NCBI GenBank assembly: GCA_007922305.1
Contig: ML677328.1
Span: forward strand, 7,152,540 to 7,216,539
Length of the DNA: 64,000 nucleotides
Source: Dermatemys mawii
Lineage: Eukaryota > Chordata > Testudines > Dermatemydidae
Direction: 5' to 3'
Shown: piece by piece, positions 61,070 through 64,000 of the stretch
How positions within the stretch are numbered: position 1 is the first letter of the stretch
How the letters are laid out: each line of letters begins with the position of its first letter
Notes under the pieces: generated by a model
The model's database searches: none
The model's input: the letters and a program-made list of their open reading frames with translations, nothing else
What the model was told of the DNA's origin: nothing
Made by a program: the position numbers and the translations under genes

Positions 61070-61160
61070 CCCTGATTTTCAGAAGTGCTGAGCAACCCAA
61101 AAGTCCCAATGACATCAGTGGGAGCCACAGGAATTAAGTTCATTTGAAAATCAGGTATTT
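61070..61160. repeat. short palindromic repeat (CCTGATTTTCAGAAG type)
   Basis: CCCTGATTTTCAGAAGTGCT faces TTCATTTGAAAATCAGGTA, with CCCAATGACATCAGTGGGAG near the centre, itself an imperfect palindrome. Same family as 32744. Confidence 0.75.
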
Positions 61161-62534
61161 AGCAGTTGGAAAAATCTGACCAATAAGTTGACAGGATGGA
61201 TAAAAATACCTTTATAAAATTTTTAGGTATCATAGAAAACTTCATACTTGATTGCGTGAGTGAGGAACTAAAATTTGTTAGTGTTTATCTGTCTCTGTCC
61301 TATGGCATCTATCTGCCCACCCTTTGCATTTTTAAATCACCCATCATTGGGATAAGTTATATAAAGATAAAAAGTTATTTTTATATAAAAGAATAACAAT
61401 ACATCTATGCAAGGCTTATGGCACCCTAACACGTAACTCAGACTCCAACAGAACCCAGAAGTATTAAAATAATAATTTTAAAAAATAATCCTTGCCTGCC
61501 AAGCCAACCAGCTAAAAAAAGATCTCAGTTCTATCTTTTCATTGGCTGAAGTTATGCTTCCTAGACATCTCCAAAAAAACTAGGGGGCTGGAAGGTCTCC
61601 AAATTCAGCTGTTTTGGATCAAGCAGGGAGGCAACTTCTAGAGTCCTGGAACTCTCACAGAGAATACCCTTCCAGCTGACCTCTTTATTTTACAATGAAG
61701 AGATCCAGCTCAAGGGCCCCTGCTGCTCTGTCCTTCACCTTGCAGTGAGTACTGGCATTTCTTGTGAGTTTGTATAATTGTTCAGAACTACATTTTCATA
61801 TAAAAGTTGCATCCTAGATTTCTTTAGTCACACCTTAAGAATATGAGTTACAAATATACTACATGGCAATTCTATCTTGGGGTTAGTCTGATAAACAGCT
61901 AAACTCTTTAATTTGTGTTCAGAACCCCTCCATGGTTATTAATTTCCATAATACTGTTGCTTATCTGTTGTTTTTATTGTGGATGCACTGTATTATCCAC
62001 CCATCTTGATATAATTGTTGCTAATTATATCCCACTCTGTATTATATTCATTAAGAAATGGGGTCTGGTTTATCTGCTTAAATACAAATTCTGAAAACAA
62101 CAGCTACATACACCAATCATGTCTCCATAGAACCGTGAATGGTAAACAACTCTCCTCCACCGCTGATCCTACTGAGAGCCTTGCAGTTCATCTAGACCGA
62201 TTTCTTATGCATACTGATAGAATAATAAAATGTGATTGCAACCTGGTTAAAGTGCTTCCAGGAACATTTCGCTTCCTGGAACACCCGCGCCCCACAATTT
62301 CTTGGTTACTAAAAAGAAACTGATTTATTGAAGACATATTTTCAATACTAGACAATTATGCTGTCCAATTCTAATACAAAAGACTATAAATGGCTTTCTG
62401 ACAATTTAACTGAACAGAATAAAATGCCAAACAGGAAAAAAAGAGCCTTATCTTTATTCCTTAGCCCCAGGGAAAACTGCTTACTCAAAAGAAGAATTTT
62501 AGCTTTATTTTTAGTTGATACATGTTATAGAAAT
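61161..62534. other. intronic sequence, no recognised feature
   Basis: 61490-61760 differs in composition (GGGGGCTGGAAGGTCTCC, CAAGGGCCCCTGCTGCTCTG) and may be an old repeat I cannot name. A 102-codon frame at 62015-62323 shows no domain. Confidence 0.4.
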
Positions 62535-62757
62535 GCTGGTCCTGCTCCAGTAGGGTGACCAGATGTCCCAGTTTTATAGGGACAGTCCCGATTTCTGGGT
62601 CTTTTTCTTATATAGGCTCCTATTACCCCCCACCTCTTGTCCTGATTTTTCACACTTGTTTTCTGGTCAGCCTATGCTCTAGCAAGCGGGGCTAGATGAG
62701 ATGACCTCTTGAGGTCCCCTTCCAGTCTTAAGCTTCTATGGTTCTATGATTCTGTGT
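62535..62757 (+). mobile_element. CR1-type SINE/LINE tail interrupted by a MITE
   Basis: TGCTGGTCCTGCTCCAG before the MITE and TGCTCTAGCAAGCGGGGCTA, GATGAGATGACCTCTTGAGG and TCTATGGTTCTATGATTCTG after it join into the CR1-type 3' tail that Cry I SINEs and CR1 LINEs share. The head is missing, so the two cannot be told apart. Confidence 0.75.
62551..62674. mobile_element. 124-bp hAT-type MITE, TIR TAGGGTGACCAGA (copy 3), nested
   Basis: It starts TAGGGTGACCAGATGTCCCA and ends TTCTGGTCAGCCTA, and runs in the opposite direction to copies 1 and 2 (the GTCCC...TTTTATAGGGACAG side is at the left here). Flanks TGCTCCAG (62543-62550) and TGCTCTAG (62675-62682) form an 8-bp duplication with one mismatch. 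It is inserted in a CR1-type tail. Confidence 0.9.
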
Positions 62758-62849
62758 TATGAAAACCAAGCCAATGGTATTATTAAGTACCTTACTGAAT
62801 GTTATGTTGTTACTTATGAAAAAGGGTAAGATTTGGTCTTGGCTATTTT

Positions 62850-63255
62850 TAATAAAAGTCACCGTGACTTTTTCTGCTGTGGTTCCTTGAATTCCCCTGC
62901 CACCATGGTGGCTGGGAGCTGTGGGATTCCCCCTCTGCCCAGGGCATCTGAAAGCTGCAGGGTGACTATATTTCCCAAAGAAAAAAATGGAATACCCCAG
63001 CAGCTCACTTGAGGCGTCCCTCTCTCCCTGCGCGAGGCTGTCACCCATCCCTGGAACTCTGAGGAGGGCTCCCTCAGGAGTCTGTAACCTGTCCCTGGAA
63101 CCTGGCAGGGCTGCCCCCCCGTTGCCTGTTACTGGAACCCTGCCAGGGTCCCGTTGGCTGCAAGCTGGAGTCCCGCAGCCCCTGGGCCTGAAGCAGAGAA
63201 TGTCATGGAGGTCTCTGGAAGTCATGGATTCTGTGACTTACAGAACATAAACGTT
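62850..63255. repeat. GC-rich dispersed element with GTGACTT/AAGTCATGG ends
   Basis: AAAGTCACCGTGACTTTTTC at the left and GGAAGTCATGGATTCTGTGA with CTTACAG at the right are partly inverted, enclosing a GC-rich interior with three spaced CCCTGGAAC or ACTGGAACCCTG words. It resembles a turtle non-autonomous DNA element with exact family unnamed. A 165-codon minus-strand frame across it is an artefact. Confidence 0.5.
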
Positions 63256-63954
63256 GCCTTACTTATGAAGAACTAACCTGACAGTTGGCAAATTCATTCC
63301 CTCTACATCTCCGTCTAATTAAAGCTCTCATAAGATGTCTCATCAGCCTCTTGATTCAACAGCACAGGTCAAGATCTTTATAGAAAATAATTGTGGAATG
63401 AACACTTCCTAATATATACTAGTTTTTGTTTAGGGTTTTTTTGTTTTTTGTTTTTTGTTTTTTTTACAGGAATTCACTGTTGGTGAAAAGTGCAAGAGAG
63501 ACACTGGAGAATGAAAGGCCCCTGTTTACCTACCACAGGCACAAAACACTGGTGGTGGCAGGGTGAGTTTTCATCCCACTGTACAGCCAACGTGTCTCAA
63601 CTAAGGCTAACTGAGAATTTTTGACTAACTGTGTTTTTATGAAATAGGCTGATTTCTTGAAAATGGAACTGTTCTCAAAACATCCCTCTTCCTCTGTGAT
63701 GGGAATGGGCCCCAAGAGTTCAGAGTCCTTTGGGGCTGGCCACAGGAAAGTGACTGCCTTCTTCAACCACCATTGGCTGCTTCATGCTTTTGTAAAGTGT
63801 GAGAATGTTGATTTTGCAACACTGAAGTATCCTGAAGTTTTTCTTTTGAACGATGTTCTCCCAGTGCACTACAGCATTGCACAGTAAGTAACTTTGTGAG
63901 TAACGAAGTTATGTGGAATTGCATCCGCCCTCTATGATCATCCATGACAAAATC
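63256..63954. other. intronic sequence with a T-rich microsatellite
   Basis: 63436-63467 is a run of T6-7G units ((TTTTTTG)n). No gene or other repeat recognised. Confidence 0.5.
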
Positions 63955-64000
63955 AAGGCCCAGTTCAGCAAAGCACTAAAGCACACGTGACTTTCACCAT
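63955..64000. repeat. short palindromic repeat (AAGCACGTG type), cut by window end
   Basis: AAGGCCCAGTTCAGCAAAGC followed by ACTAAAGCACACGTGACTTT is the opening arm of the family found at 4434-4623. The rest lies beyond the window. Confidence 0.65.

Noticed and set aside
62728..63225. 165-codon minus-strand frame
   Set aside because: Crosses a CR1 tail edge and a GC-rich dispersed element; no recognisable protein.

Overview
The window is vertebrate nuclear DNA, almost certainly from a turtle, probably a hidden-necked one (Cryptodira). It holds a single recognisable host coding exon in about 64 kb of intron. The exon lies on the minus strand at 37937-38103. It encodes 55 residues plus two bases of the S2 half of the ligand-binding domain of the delta-2 ionotropic glutamate receptor (GRID2), with a good splice acceptor and donor. 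Everything on either side is read as GRID2 intron; the gene is known for very long introns in other vertebrates. The turtle assignment rests on the repeats: tRNA-derived SINEs with a CR1-like tail (Cry I type) at 17444-17643 and 57013-57198, CR1 LINE 3' ends, an RTE-like LINE fragment, and many hAT-type non-autonomous elements of kinds I know from turtle and crocodilian genomes. A crocodilian cannot be fully excluded by eye.

Layout. 1-9 kb is mostly unique intron with a CR1 tail, a 130-bp MITE and short palindromic repeats. 9.2-10.6 kb holds two GC-rich hAT elements; the second (10082-10603) has a perfect 8-bp target-site duplication (TSD) and a G-rich minisatellite. 14126-14910 is a solo LTR with a 5-bp TSD. 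15162-16774 is a fold-back hAT transposon whose right arm still encodes a broken hAT dimerisation domain. 17-21 kb has a SINE and a MITE nested in another palindromic element. 24.5-25.3 kb is a decayed LINE reverse transcriptase. 27.8-28.3 kb has a complete 213-bp hAT element and a strong hairpin. 29783-30475 is a second solo LTR with a TATA box on the minus strand. 31.9-32.8 kb has LTR-like sequence and a turtle-type MITE. The GRID2 exon follows at 38 kb. 40.4-41.3 and 45.1-45.9 kb are GC-rich composite repeats with minisatellites. 46828-47997 is a third probable solo LTR. 51.3-52.2 and 60.0-60.9 kb are retroelement-like blocks. 52.8-53.1 and 57.7-57.9 kb are further copies of the CCGCCGG-type MITE. 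The window ends inside a short palindromic repeat.

No operons, CRISPR arrays or bacterial features are present. Apart from the GRID2 exon, I could not assign any open reading frame of 60-190 codons to a host protein; most fall in low-complexity repeats or have no recognisable domain. The more interesting material is in the mobile-element archaeology: elements with exact target-site duplications, nested insertions that give relative ages, fold-back structures and a family of short imperfect palindromes.
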